In this document: in pieces, positions 8,569-15,870 of the stretch
Layout: each line of letters opens with the position of its first letter
Numbering within the stretch: position 1 is the stretch's first letter
Assembly (NCBI RefSeq): GCF_002982075.1
Contig: NZ_PUEJ01000009.1
Coordinates: 186,001 to 250,000, forward strand
Length of the DNA stretch: 64,000 nt
Reading direction: 5' to 3'
Origin: Labrys okinawensis
Lineage (GTDB): Bacteria; Pseudomonadota; Alphaproteobacteria; Rhizobiales; Labraceae
Made by a program: the position numbers and the translations under genes
The notes under the pieces: model-generated
What the model was told of the DNA's origin: nothing
What the model saw: the letters and a program-made list of their open reading frames with translations, nothing else
The model's database searches: none

Positions 8569-9075
8569 ATGGATATGAGCGGTTCGCAGCGCATCGAGGC
8601 TTCGCGCGAGAAGGTCTGGGAAGGCCTGAACAATCCCGAGGTCCTCAAGCAATGTATTCCGGGCTGCGAAACGATCGAGCAGGTCTCGCCCACCGAGATG
8701 ACCGCCAAGGCCGTGCTGAAGATCGGGCCGGTGAAGGCCTCCTTCAACGGCAAGGTCACATTGTCGGATCTCGATCCGCCCAACGGCTACACCATTTCGG
8801 GCGAAGGGCAGGGCGGTGTCGCCGGTTTTGCCAAGGGTGGGGCCACCGTGCGCCTCGAGGCCGATGGCGAGGATGCGACCATTCTCCATTACGAGGCCAA
8901 GGCCGATGTCGGCGGCAAGATCGCCCAGCTCGGCGCCCGCCTGATCGATGGCACCGCCAAGAAGCTGGCCGGCGACTTCTTCGAGAAGTTCGGCCAGGCG
9001 ATCTCGCCCAAGCCGGAAGGCGAGGAGGCCCCGGCCGAGCCGGAAAAGAAGGGCTGGTTCGGCCGCAAGAAGTGA
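8569..9075 (+). CDS. CoxG-like SRPBCC-family protein (carbon monoxide dehydrogenase subunit G family)
   Basis: 168-residue protein of the CoxG/START-like (SRPBCC) family. It starts MDMSGSQRIEASREKVWEGL and has NNPEVLKQCIPGCETIEQ, the cysteine-containing motif shared by CoxG proteins. The C-terminus is a lysine-rich KKGWFGRKK tail, an amphipathic basic end that could touch the membrane. GGGAGGAG lies before the ATG at 8569. In carboxydotrophs CoxG helps carry molybdenum hydroxylases to the membrane and binds quinone-like ligands, but no cox or molybdenum hydroxylase gene lies nearby, so the real partner is unknown. Confidence 0.87.
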   Translation: MDMSGSQRIEASREKVWEGLNNPEVLKQCIPGCETIEQVSPTEMTAKAVLKIGPVKASFNGKVTLSDLDPPNGYTISGEGQGGVAGFAKGGATVRLEADGEDATILHYEAKADVGGKIAQLGARLIDGTAKKLAGDFFEKFGQAISPKPEGEEAPAEPEKKGWFGRKK

Positions 9076-9090
9076 AACGATCGCCCGTTC

Positions 9091-9945
9091 TCACGCCGGT
9101 ATGAAGGGAATTCCCCGCAAGGCCTGGACGAAAACGAAGAGGGTGGCCACGCCATAGGCGAGGGCTGCGGCGCAGACGACGAAGGAGGCTGCCCGGCCCG
9201 GCGCCCAACGCTCCGCGATCAGGCCCAGCACAGGCATGATCTGCAGGGCGTGCAGGCCCAGGAAGTGGGCCACCCTGAGGTCGCCGCCGGTGCGCGACCA
9301 GCCGAAGATCGGCACCCCCGTGGCGTCCGAGCGCACGCCACCGATCCAATGACCATTGCCGGCAGAAAGAACACCGCCCGAGCCTGCCCCGAGCACGAAA
9401 GTGAGCGTCAGCCCGAGCAGGACCGACAGCCAGAAGGCCGTCGACCAGGCCTGGGGGCGGTGCCGCAGCAGCAGGACCGCCAGCGCCGGACTTGCCGCCG
9501 CGAGCGTCACCGCACCGATACCCATCAATGTGTACATCAGCCGGTAGAAGGGATCGGCCACGTTGTAGTGCGAGGCAAGGCCCCTGGCGGCCTGAAGGGT
9601 GATGTAGCCGATCTCGAAGGCGCTCGTGGCAAGGGCGAGGGTGACGAGGATCCTGACCGCCCGTCCGTGGCGCGTCTCTACGGGCAAGGCGCCGACGAAC
9701 CACGCCAGTGTCAGGAGATAGAGGCCGACGGAGAGCTGGAACTTCAGCGGCTTGATCCAGACCGAGATGCCGTTGAGTGTCCTGTCGTCGATCGCCAGGG
9801 CCATGGCGGTCGGAACCATCAGGGAGAGGATGACGAAGCCGCCGAGCGCCAGCCTGTATTCGCGCCGGAGCAGGCCGTCGGCCAGGCGCCAGACAGTTTC
9901 GTGGGGGCTGCGGGCAAGATGCAGGCGGGACGCATTCGTCGTCAT
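9091..9945 (-). CDS. multi-spanning membrane protein of unknown function
   Basis: 284-residue integral membrane protein with about seven or eight hydrophobic segments (for example LALGGFVILSLMVPTAMALA and AASFVVCAAALAYGVATLFV). I do not recognise a functional family; proteins of this kind are usually annotated only as membrane proteins. A conserved-looking loop SAGNGHWIGGVRSDATGVP lies between helices, followed by DLRVAHFLGLHALQIMPVLG, where His residues might bind a cofactor. The start overlaps the stop of the upstream ABA4-like gene by four bases (ATGA), so the two are co-transcribed and probably controlled by the divergent TetR regulator through the twin palindromes at 10436-10482. Confidence 0.7.
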   Translation of the reverse strand: MTTNASRLHLARSPHETVWRLADGLLRREYRLALGGFVILSLMVPTAMALAIDDRTLNGISVWIKPLKFQLSVGLYLLTLAWFVGALPVETRHGRAVRILVTLALATSAFEIGYITLQAARGLASHYNVADPFYRLMYTLMGIGAVTLAAASPALAVLLLRHRPQAWSTAFWLSVLLGLTLTFVLGAGSGGVLSAGNGHWIGGVRSDATGVPIFGWSRTGGDLRVAHFLGLHALQIMPVLGLIAERWAPGRAASFVVCAAALAYGVATLFVFVQALRGIPFIPA

Positions 9946-10421
9946 GTAAGCTCTCCTTGGCGGCGCGAGAGGCCCCGCAGCCAGAAGCCGCGCAGGGCCA
10001 GGAAGATCAGGAAGCCGATCGGGCCGAACAGGAAGGTGAGGGCGAGGCAGGGCAGGACCGCCAGATGCGGTAATCCGGAGCGTCTTGCCGCGCGCACTTC
10101 CCAGGCGCCGACCAGCAGGTCGAAGGCGAGGTAATGCAGCCAGCCGGCGAGAAGCAGGCCGCGATGGCCGAACAGCGCGCCGACCTCTTCGAGCGAACCG
10201 AAGCCACCCGAGGCCCCGCCCCAGAAGCGAAGGATCAGGACGGCATAGGCAAGGGCGAGCGTCGCCGGAACGAAGGCGCCCGCAATCGCCTGTGACAGGG
10301 CAGGGCGCAGGGGTGACAGGGCCAAGGCAACCCAGCCGAAGAGGGCGAGGAACCCGGCCCAGGAGAAGACTTGGTCAAGCGTGAAGGCTTGGTTAAGCGT
10401 GAAGGCTTGGTCCAGAGTCAT
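9942..10421 (-). CDS. ABA4-like (DUF4281) membrane protein
   Basis: 159-residue membrane protein with four hydrophobic segments. HYLAFDLLVGAWEVRAARR and PCLALTFLFGPIGFLIFLAL match the ABA4-like family, named after a plant protein of neoxanthin synthesis; its bacterial role is not established. The N-terminus is odd: residues 2-19 are three tandem copies of the hexapeptide TL(D/N)QAF encoded by an 18-base DNA repeat. It is first in a two-gene unit with the membrane protein downstream (4-base overlap) and divergent from a TetR gene across a palindrome-rich 71-base spacer. Confidence 0.75.
   Translation of the reverse strand: MTLDQAFTLNQAFTLDQVFSWAGFLALFGWVALALSPLRPALSQAIAGAFVPATLALAYAVLILRFWGGASGGFGSLEEVGALFGHRGLLLAGWLHYLAFDLLVGAWEVRAARRSGLPHLAVLPCLALTFLFGPIGFLIFLALRGFWLRGLSRRQGELT
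10365..10418 (-). repeat. three tandem 18-base repeats inside the ABA4-like gene
   Basis: Directly after the start codon, three in-frame 18-base units (minus strand, consensus ACGCTTGACCAAGCCTTC) encode TLDQAF, TLNQAF and TLDQVF. The units differ at a few positions. This looks like a local tandem duplication that extends the N-terminal tail before the first membrane helix. Confidence 0.85.
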
Positions 10422-10435
10422 GTCGGCTTCTCTAA

Positions 10436-10482
10436 CTTGACAGTGTCAAGATAAGGATGCCAGTAATTTTGACATTGTCAAG
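10436..10482. promoter_or_regulatory. twin palindromic operators between TetR gene and membrane protein genes
   Basis: Two near-identical palindromes lie in the divergent spacer. CTTGACAGTGTCAAG at 10436-10450 is a perfect 7-1-7 inverted repeat, and TTTGACATTGTCAAG at 10468-10482 has a perfect 6-1-6 core. Centres are 32 bases apart, about three helical turns, so dimers bound to both would lie on one face. Each also contains a consensus-like TTGACA -35 hexamer. The arrangement fits repression of both directions by the adjacent TetR protein (inference). Confidence 0.75.
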
Positions 10483-10492
10483 ATGGGGGTGA

Positions 10493-11176
10493 ATGGTAGC
10501 ATCTGCCCTGCACAGCGAGTGGCTGTGGGTGAATGGCTGGAGTGGGAACGGCGTGGAGCAGCAACGATCGACGGCACAGAAGGGGAGCTATCACCATGGT
10601 GACCTGCGGGCCGCGCTGCTCGCTGCCGCCGAACTGGTCCTGGCCGAACGCGGCGTCGAGGGGTTCACCCTTCGCGAATGCGCCAGGCGGGCGGGCGTGT
10701 CACATGCCGCCCCGGCGCATCATTTCGGCGATGTCGCAGGCCTCCTGACCGCCGTGGCGGCCCTGGGCTTCGAAACATTGACGCGCTTCATGCGCGAGGC
10801 GCGGGCCGGCATCGAGGAGCCGCAAGCGCGCTTGCGGGCGATCGGGCGGGGCTATGTCGCCTTCGCCCGCCAATATCCGGAGAGATTCCGGCTCGCCTTC
10901 AACCGGCATCGGCTGAATGGCGAGGACCCGGCCCTCCGGGCAGCCGGACAGGAGGCGTTCGCCGAACTCGAGACGGCCATTCGGCTGGTGACCAAGGCTG
11001 GAGACGGTCCTCTTGCGAGCGACCAGCTTCATGTCCTGCTGCATACTTGGTCGGTCGTGCACGGCTATGCCCATCTCTTGCTGGCGGGACAGCTCGACAA
11101 GCCTCTCCAGGGGGAAGGCGATGGAGCTGTCGAGGCCGCTCTGGCAGGCGTCCTGGCACGATTGACCGAGCGATAG
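10493..11176 (+). CDS. TetR/AcrR-family transcriptional regulator
   Basis: Up to 227 residues. The N-terminal DNA-binding domain is clear: KGSYHHGDLRAALLAAAELV, then the helix-turn-helix GFTLRECARRAGVSHAAPAHHF. The C-terminal part is a ligand-binding domain of the WHG type, with GRGYVAFARQYPERFRLAF and a VLLHTWSVVHGYAHLLLAGQL helix. The start is uncertain: ATG at 10493 gives a 20-residue extension, and GTG at 10553 (VEQQRSTAQKGSYHHG) would fit the family length better. It probably represses the divergent ABA4-like and membrane protein genes and itself through the two palindromes just upstream. The inducer is unknown. Confidence 0.88.
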   Translation: MVASALHSEWLWVNGWSGNGVEQQRSTAQKGSYHHGDLRAALLAAAELVLAERGVEGFTLRECARRAGVSHAAPAHHFGDVAGLLTAVAALGFETLTRFMREARAGIEEPQARLRAIGRGYVAFARQYPERFRLAFNRHRLNGEDPALRAAGQEAFAELETAIRLVTKAGDGPLASDQLHVLLHTWSVVHGYAHLLLAGQLDKPLQGEGDGAVEAALAGVLARLTER

Positions 11177-11292
11177 GCAGCTTGCCGGGAAGAACCAATC
11201 CTGGATCGCCGGCATCCCTGCAGGCTCTTGCCAACCCGCAACCGCAGCGCTTCGAAGAGGCCGGCAGGAATGCCGGCGATGCCGCAACCAAC

Positions 11293-12021
11293 CTAAACTC
11301 GCCTGAAGGTGAAATAGGCGCCGCGCCGGCCTTCCCTGAGCGCCTTGGCTTCATAGCGGGTGGAGCGCCAGCCCTCCCAGGGCGTCAGCCAGTCGGCCTG
11401 GCGCTCGGCCGTCCATTCGAACTCGGACGAGCGTGCCACCCGCGCCAGGGCATAGGCGGCATAGTCGTCAATGTCGGTGGCAAAACGCAGCTCCCCGCCT
11501 GGCTTGAGGATGCGGGCCAGGCGCGCCAGCATCTCCTCGCCCAGGAAACGGCGCTTGCGATGGCGGCGCTTGGGCCAGGGATCGGGATAGAGCAGGTAGA
11601 TGCGCGCGATCGAGCCGGCCGGCAGCCAATCCACCACCGCCTTGGCGTCGTCGTCCCACAGGCGGATATTGGCGAGCCCGTTCTGCTCGATCTGGGCCAG
11701 CATCTTGGCGGTGCCGTTGACATAGGCCTCGCAGCCGATGAAGCCGATTTGCGGGTTCTCGCCGGCGCGCTGGGTGAGGTGTTCGCCGCCGCCAAAGCCG
11801 ATTTCGAGCCAGACCTCGCCGACAGGCTCCGGGAACAGGGAACCGAGGTCCGAAGGAGCCGGGACAGTGAGGTCGAGACGCAATTGCGGCAGCGAGCCGG
11901 ACACCAGGCCTGCATGCCCCGGCCGCAGGGTCTTGCCCTTGCGGCGGCCGAAGAAGGCGCCATGGCCACGGGGCGGTGCATCCTTGCCGTCGCCGGACTT
12001 GTCCTCATCGTCTTGCGTCAC
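11293..12021 (-). CDS. trmB: tRNA (guanine-N7)-methyltransferase TrmB
   Basis: 242 residues from the chosen GTG start at 12021. The enzyme methylates N7 of G46 in tRNA variable loops using SAM. The N-terminal HGAFFGRRKGKTLRPGHAGL is typical of alphaproteobacterial TrmB. The SAM site is VWLEIGFGGGEHL, followed by FIGCEAYVNG. The catalytic/tRNA segment IYLLYPDPWPKRRHRKRRF and the C-terminal YEAKALREGRRGAYFTFRR are diagnostic. An in-frame codon at 12093 would add 24 residues unlike the family, and GGTGGG precedes the GTG. It lies directly downstream of metK and its terminator, so it probably has its own promoter in the 192-base gap. Confidence 0.95.
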   Translation of the reverse strand: MTQDDEDKSGDGKDAPPRGHGAFFGRRKGKTLRPGHAGLVSGSLPQLRLDLTVPAPSDLGSLFPEPVGEVWLEIGFGGGEHLTQRAGENPQIGFIGCEAYVNGTAKMLAQIEQNGLANIRLWDDDAKAVVDWLPAGSIARIYLLYPDPWPKRRHRKRRFLGEEMLARLARILKPGGELRFATDIDDYAAYALARVARSSEFEWTAERQADWLTPWEGWRSTRYEAKALREGRRGAYFTFRRV

Positions 12022-12158
12022 CGCACACACCCACCAGAGCAAAACGTTCAAGCGTGAACGCTTATCTTCTCTAACTCTCTGTTTCCAAACCAATCCGAGG
12101 GATTGGCAAGAGCGTCTTTGCGATTTGAAGCGATTCCGTCAAATCGCGAAACGCTATG

Positions 12159-12192
12159 AAAAAAGCCTTCCCCGACGAGCGGGAAAGGCTTT
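12159..12192 (-). terminator. intrinsic terminator after metK
   Basis: On the minus strand, AAGCCTTTCCC and GGGAAGGCTT form an inverted repeat of about 10 base pairs around a short GCTCGTCG loop, followed at once by a run of T. It begins about 22 bases after the metK stop codon and separates metK from trmB. Confidence 0.85.
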
Positions 12193-12213
12193 CCGTCGAT
12201 TATCCGTTCCGGA

Positions 12214-13410
12214 TCAGGCGCGCACGGCCTTCTTGATCGCGTCGGCCAGATCGGTCTTCTCCCAGGAGAAGCCGCCGTCGCGAGCCGATTTGCGGCCGAA
12301 ATGGCCATAGGCGGAGGTACGGGCATAGATGGGCTTGTTGAGGTTGAGGTGCTCGCGGATGCCGCGGGGCGTCAGGCTCATCACGTCGCGCAGGGCCTTC
12401 TCCACCTTCTCCTCGGCGACATTGCCGGTGCCGTGCAGGTCGACATAGATCGCCAGCGGCTCGGAAACGCCGATGGCGTAGGCGAGCTGGATGGTGCAGC
12501 GGTCGGCCAGCTTGGCGGCGACCACGTTCTTGGCGAGATAGCGCGCAGCGTAGGCGGCCGAGCGGTCGACCTTGGTCGGGTCCTTGCCGGAGAAGGCGCC
12601 CCCGCCATGGGGAGCAGCGCCGCCATAGGTGTCGACGATGATCTTGCGGCCGGTCAGGCCGCAATCGCCGTCCGGACCGCCGACCACGAACTTGCCGGTG
12701 GGATTGACATGCCAGACCGTATCCTTGCTGATCCAGCCTTCCGGCAGGGTCTTGCGGATATAGGGCTCGACCAGCTTTTTGATGTCGCCTGAGGTCAGCT
12801 TCTCGTCGAGATGCTGGGTGGACAGCACGATCTGCGTCACGCCGACCGGCTTGCCGTTCTCATACTTCACCGTGACCTGGCTCTTGGCATCGGGGCCGAG
12901 CATGCCGAGCTCACCCGACTTGCGGGCCTTGGTGATGTCCTCGAGAATCTTGTGGGCATAGTAGATCGGCGCCGGCATCAGCTCCGGCGTCTCGCGGCAG
13001 GCATAGCCGAACATGATGCCCTGATCGCCGGCGCCTTCATCCTTGTTGCCGGAAATGTCGACGCCCTGGGCGATGTCGGGAGACTGGCCGTGCAGCAGGA
13101 CCTCGATCTTGGCCTTCTTCCAGTGGAAGCCGTCCTGCTCATAGCCGATCGCCTTGACGGCGCGGCGGGCGGCGCTCTTGATCTTGCCCTTGGTGACGGT
13201 CTCGGGACCGCGATATTCGCCGGCGATTACCAGGCGGTTGGTGGTGGCGAGGGTTTCGCAGGCGACGCGCACCTGGGAGGGGTCCATTCCGGTCTTCGCC
13301 GCCTCGCGATAGAACAGGTCGACGATTTCGTCGGAGATGCGATCGCAGACCTTGTCGGGGTGGCCTTCAGCGACCGACTCGCTGGTAAACAAATAGTCGG
13401 AACGGGACAC
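12214..13410 (-). CDS. metK: methionine adenosyltransferase (S-adenosylmethionine synthetase)
   Basis: 398 residues; makes SAM from ATP and methionine in the cytoplasm. The start is a GTG at 13410 (VSRSDYLFTSESVAEGHPDK), with GGAG 8 bases upstream; the longer frame runs into the leader. Family signatures are SESVAEGHPDKVCDRISDEI near the N-terminus, the central GAGDQGIMFGYA nucleotide-binding hexapeptide region, and GGGAFSGKDPTKVDRSAAY near residue 270. Metal and phosphate ligands in these motifs are intact. Its leader carries a hairpin whose loop can pair with the ribosome binding site. It follows the XRE gene with a 205-base gap and ends at a strong terminator. Confidence 0.97.
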   Translation of the reverse strand: MSRSDYLFTSESVAEGHPDKVCDRISDEIVDLFYREAAKTGMDPSQVRVACETLATTNRLVIAGEYRGPETVTKGKIKSAARRAVKAIGYEQDGFHWKKAKIEVLLHGQSPDIAQGVDISGNKDEGAGDQGIMFGYACRETPELMPAPIYYAHKILEDITKARKSGELGMLGPDAKSQVTVKYENGKPVGVTQIVLSTQHLDEKLTSGDIKKLVEPYIRKTLPEGWISKDTVWHVNPTGKFVVGGPDGDCGLTGRKIIVDTYGGAAPHGGGAFSGKDPTKVDRSAAYAARYLAKNVVAAKLADRCTIQLAYAIGVSEPLAIYVDLHGTGNVAEEKVEKALRDVMSLTPRGIREHLNLNKPIYARTSAYGHFGRKSARDGGFSWEKTDLADAIKKAVRA

Positions 13411-13418
13411 GAATGTTT

Positions 13419-13459
13419 CTCCACGCCAAAATGGAACTTGGTATCGTCTCGTTTTGGCG
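13419..13459 (-). promoter_or_regulatory. metK leader hairpin with loop complementary to the Shine-Dalgarno sequence
   Basis: In the transcript, an 8-base-pair perfect stem CGCCAAAA/TTTTGGCG (13459-13452 and 13431-13424) encloses a 20-base loop that ends in TTCCA (13436-13432). Directly after the stem is TGGAG (13423-13419), the metK ribosome binding site, 8 bases before the GTG. TTCCA can pair with TGGAG, either as a tight pseudoknot or as an alternative SD-sequestering hairpin with TTTTGGCG as its loop. This is the layout of a translational switch. SAM/SAH riboswitches are known before metK in Rhodobacteraceae, but I do not see a clear match to their consensus. Confidence 0.5.
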
Positions 13460-13540
13460 AGGGCCGGGTTCGCCGTCAAGCGGCAAATCGTACGTTTCGT
13501 TCGTTTAAAGGAACGCTGGAGCGATTTTCCATCACGCTCC

Positions 13541-13566
13541 CTGGTTTGGCGACATCGCCAAACCAG
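13541..13566. promoter_or_regulatory. 26-base near-perfect palindrome between the XRE gene and metK
   Basis: CTGGTTTGGCGA and TCGCCAAACCAG form a 12+12 inverted repeat with only CA between the arms. As RNA it would fold with a roughly 10-base-pair stem and a 6-base loop. No T run follows on the minus strand, so it is not a standard terminator for the XRE gene; it could be an operator or an mRNA processing/stability element. Confidence 0.6.
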
Positions 13567-13615
13567 ACAGGGTGCATTGTAACCGAAAGGGCGTTTTACG
13601 AGCCCGTTCCGCGGC

Positions 13616-14029
13616 TCAGGCCGCATGTTCCTGGCTGAGGGTAGAGACGAGGTCGACGACGCGGCGCCGCACCTTCGGGTCCTTGATACGGGCAAAGGCC
13701 TTGTTCAGCTGCAGGCCTTCGGTGGTCGACAGGAACTCGATGACATGCGAGGTGTCGCTCTCGTCGGCATGTTCGGCCGCATGGACGGCGCCGGTTTCGG
13801 GCGGGAGGCCCTCGAAGAAGAAGGAAATGGTGACTCCGAGGATCGAGGCGATCTGCTGCAGTCGGCTTGCACCAATGCGATTGGTGCCCTTTTCATATTT
13901 CTGTACCTGCTGAAAAGTGAGGCCGAGGGCTTCGCCGAGCTTCTCCTGGCTCATGCCCACCAGAACACGCCTGATACGGACACGGCTGCCGACGTGCTGG
14001 TCAATGGGATTGGGTACTTTCTTGATCAT
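13616..14029 (-). CDS. XRE-family regulator, PraR-like
   Basis: 137-residue DNA-binding protein. The HTH domain covers about residues 10-70: VGSRVRIRRVLVGMSQEKLG, then GLTFQQVQKYEKGTNRIGA and SRLQQIASILGVTISFFFEG. The C-terminal part ends in AFARIKDPKVRRRVVDLVST. This matches the PraR-like group conserved across Rhizobiales, known in Rhizobium and Azorhizobium as a regulator of quorum sensing, biofilm or reb genes; a role here is inference. It lies between lnt and metK on the same strand. Twin direct repeats lie 28-57 bases upstream. Confidence 0.88.
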   Translation of the reverse strand: MIKKVPNPIDQHVGSRVRIRRVLVGMSQEKLGEALGLTFQQVQKYEKGTNRIGASRLQQIASILGVTISFFFEGLPPETGAVHAAEHADESDTSHVIEFLSTTEGLQLNKAFARIKDPKVRRRVVDLVSTLSQEHAA

Positions 14030-14056
14030 AATATTAACTCCAGGTCACTAGCAAAT

Positions 14057-14086
14057 ATTTGAAAATACAGCGACGAATTTGAAAAT
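14057..14086. promoter_or_regulatory. two direct repeats ATTTGAAAAT upstream of the XRE gene
   Basis: The 10-base sequence ATTTGAAAAT occurs exactly at 14057-14066 and 14077-14086, a 20-base period or about two helical turns, in an otherwise GC-rich region just before the XRE gene start at 14029. The position fits an autoregulatory site or a promoter UP-like element (inference). Confidence 0.45.
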
Positions 14087-14259
14087 GAATTGCGGCCGTA
14101 ACGTGGCGGAAGCACGGCGTGCCGGAGATACAATTGCGGCAGCGCAATCTGAAGTAGTTCAAATGCATCCTGCAACCAGTTGGGTGACTATACCTCCTTA
14201 TGCGGGAAAATCCAGTCGGTCTCGCGCTTCCCGCTCGGCGCCGATGTAACAAATATGTG

Positions 14260-15870
14260 TTACCGGGGCTGTCGGCGAGGGTTCAGCCAGCCGAGACCGG
14301 CGCCGATTAAGGCAATCAGAAACAATCCGGCAACAATGCCTGTGCCGGCCGTGGCGAAGACCGGCGGTGGCAGGGTGGTTGGCAGCCGCGAATCGAGGAC
14401 GCCGCTGGTGCCCAGCGGCAGGCTGGCGACGATGCGTCCCACCGGGTCGATCACGGCGGAAATGCCATTGTTTCCGGCACGGACCACGGGCAGCCCTTCC
14501 TCGATCGCACGCGCCCTCACCTCGGCGAAATGCTGGTAGGGGCCAGGGGTCATGCCGAACCAGGCATCGTTGGTGACGTTGAGCAGCCAGCCGGGGCGGT
14601 TCGCCGGATCGATCACCTCTCCCGGAAAGATCGCCTCGTAGCAGATCAAGATGCCGGCGGGCGGCGCGTTGGGAATGTCGAGCGTGCGCAGGCCGGGCCC
14701 GGTCGAAAAGCCGCCGCGCTGCTGGGTCAACTGCTCGAAGCCGAGGGATTCGAGCAGGGATTGATAGGGCAGATATTCGCCAAAGGGGACGAGGTGCACC
14801 TTGTCGTAATTGCCGATGATGGTGCCGGTGGCATCGATGACATGCAGGGAATTGAAGAAACGCCAGCTGCCGTCGTCGAGATTCTCCTCCGCCCGGCCGG
14901 CACCGGTCAATAGCACGGCCTTGGGCGACACCAGATCGCCGAGCACCTTGAGGGCCTCGGAATCCTGCGCCACCAGGAAGGGAAAGGCCGATTCCGGCCA
15001 GATCAGATGGGTGACCTTGGCAAGGCCGTCGCTGCCGTCGGCGGCCGGCTGGCGCGACAGCGCCAGATAGCGCGTGAGCACCTCATTGCGCAGGGCCGGG
15101 TTGAACTTGGCATCCTGGGGCAGATCGGGCTGCATGATGCGCAGCTGCACCCCGTCGACGAAGCCGGTGGGGTGTTGGTCAAGGCGCCACATGCCGAAGC
15201 CGGCCATCGCGGCCAGGACGGCGACGGACAAGGCCGGCCAGCGCCAGCCGCCCCGCCGCACGAGAGCCACCGGCGTGGAGAACAGGACGAGTGCCACGAG
15301 GGTGAGCCCATAGGCCCCGATCAGGGACAGGCTCTGGGCCAGATGAAGTTCCTCGGCGAGGGCATAGCCGAACAGGTTCCAGGGAAAGCCGGTCAGGATA
15401 TGGCCGCGCAGCCATTCGAAGGCGGCCATGGCGACGGCGAAGGCGAAGATGCGGGCCATGCCTCGCGACCATAGGAGCCGCGCCAGGGCAAATCCGGCGG
15501 CGTGGAAGAAAGCAAGGCCGGCGGGCAGCAGAACCACCGCGAAGGGCAGCAGCCAGGCGAATTGGTCGGCATCGACGAGGAAGGCATTGCCGATCCACCA
15601 CAAGCCGGCAAGGAAATAGCCGAAGCCATAGCACCAGCCGAGCCGGGCGGCCGTAGCGATGCTGCGCCACAGCCTGGGCGCCGGGTTCTCCGGAGTGGGG
15701 ACGGCAATACCGTCCAGCAGCCAGATCGCAACCGGAAAGCTGACGGCCAGCACCGGGAAGGCATTGAACGGAGCCATGGCCAGTGACGCAAGGGCACCCG
15801 CCAGGAAGGCGCCGGCCATGCGCCGCCAGCCTCTCAGTCCGGCCAGACGAGACGCAAACGCAGCAATCAC
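14260..15870 (-). CDS. lnt: apolipoprotein N-acyltransferase
   Basis: 536-residue inner-membrane enzyme that adds the third acyl chain to lipoproteins before LolCDE export. About six N-terminal membrane helices (residues 20-220) precede the nitrilase-like periplasmic domain. The Glu-Lys-Cys triad is present: Glu293 in LIWPESAFPF, Lys357 in GNYDKVHLVPFGEYLPY, and Cys410 in GILICYEAIFPGE. A last helix (IVAGLFLIALIGAGLG) closes the protein. The start overlaps the corC stop by four bases, so it ends the operon miaB-phoH-ybeY-corC-lnt, an order conserved in Rhizobiales. Confidence 0.97.
   Translation of the reverse strand: MIAAFASRLAGLRGWRRMAGAFLAGALASLAMAPFNAFPVLAVSFPVAIWLLDGIAVPTPENPAPRLWRSIATAARLGWCYGFGYFLAGLWWIGNAFLVDADQFAWLLPFAVVLLPAGLAFFHAAGFALARLLWSRGMARIFAFAVAMAAFEWLRGHILTGFPWNLFGYALAEELHLAQSLSLIGAYGLTLVALVLFSTPVALVRRGGWRWPALSVAVLAAMAGFGMWRLDQHPTGFVDGVQLRIMQPDLPQDAKFNPALRNEVLTRYLALSRQPAADGSDGLAKVTHLIWPESAFPFLVAQDSEALKVLGDLVSPKAVLLTGAGRAEENLDDGSWRFFNSLHVIDATGTIIGNYDKVHLVPFGEYLPYQSLLESLGFEQLTQQRGGFSTGPGLRTLDIPNAPPAGILICYEAIFPGEVIDPANRPGWLLNVTNDAWFGMTPGPYQHFAEVRARAIEEGLPVVRAGNNGISAVIDPVGRIVASLPLGTSGVLDSRLPTTLPPPVFATAGTGIVAGLFLIALIGAGLGWLNPRRQPR

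Noticed and set aside
8569..9075. Carbon monoxide dehydrogenase operon
   Set aside because: Only the CoxG-like gene is present; no coxMSL, coxDEF or molybdenum cofactor genes are nearby.
13411..13615. SAM-II riboswitch before metK
   Set aside because: I looked for the short SAM-II pseudoknot consensus and did not find its conserved core; the hairpin present has a different layout.
13411..13695. Longer metK reading frame starting at 13695
   Set aside because: It would overlap the end of the XRE gene and cross the leader palindrome; metK proteins begin at SRSDYLFTSESV and a GGAG site precedes the GTG at 13410.
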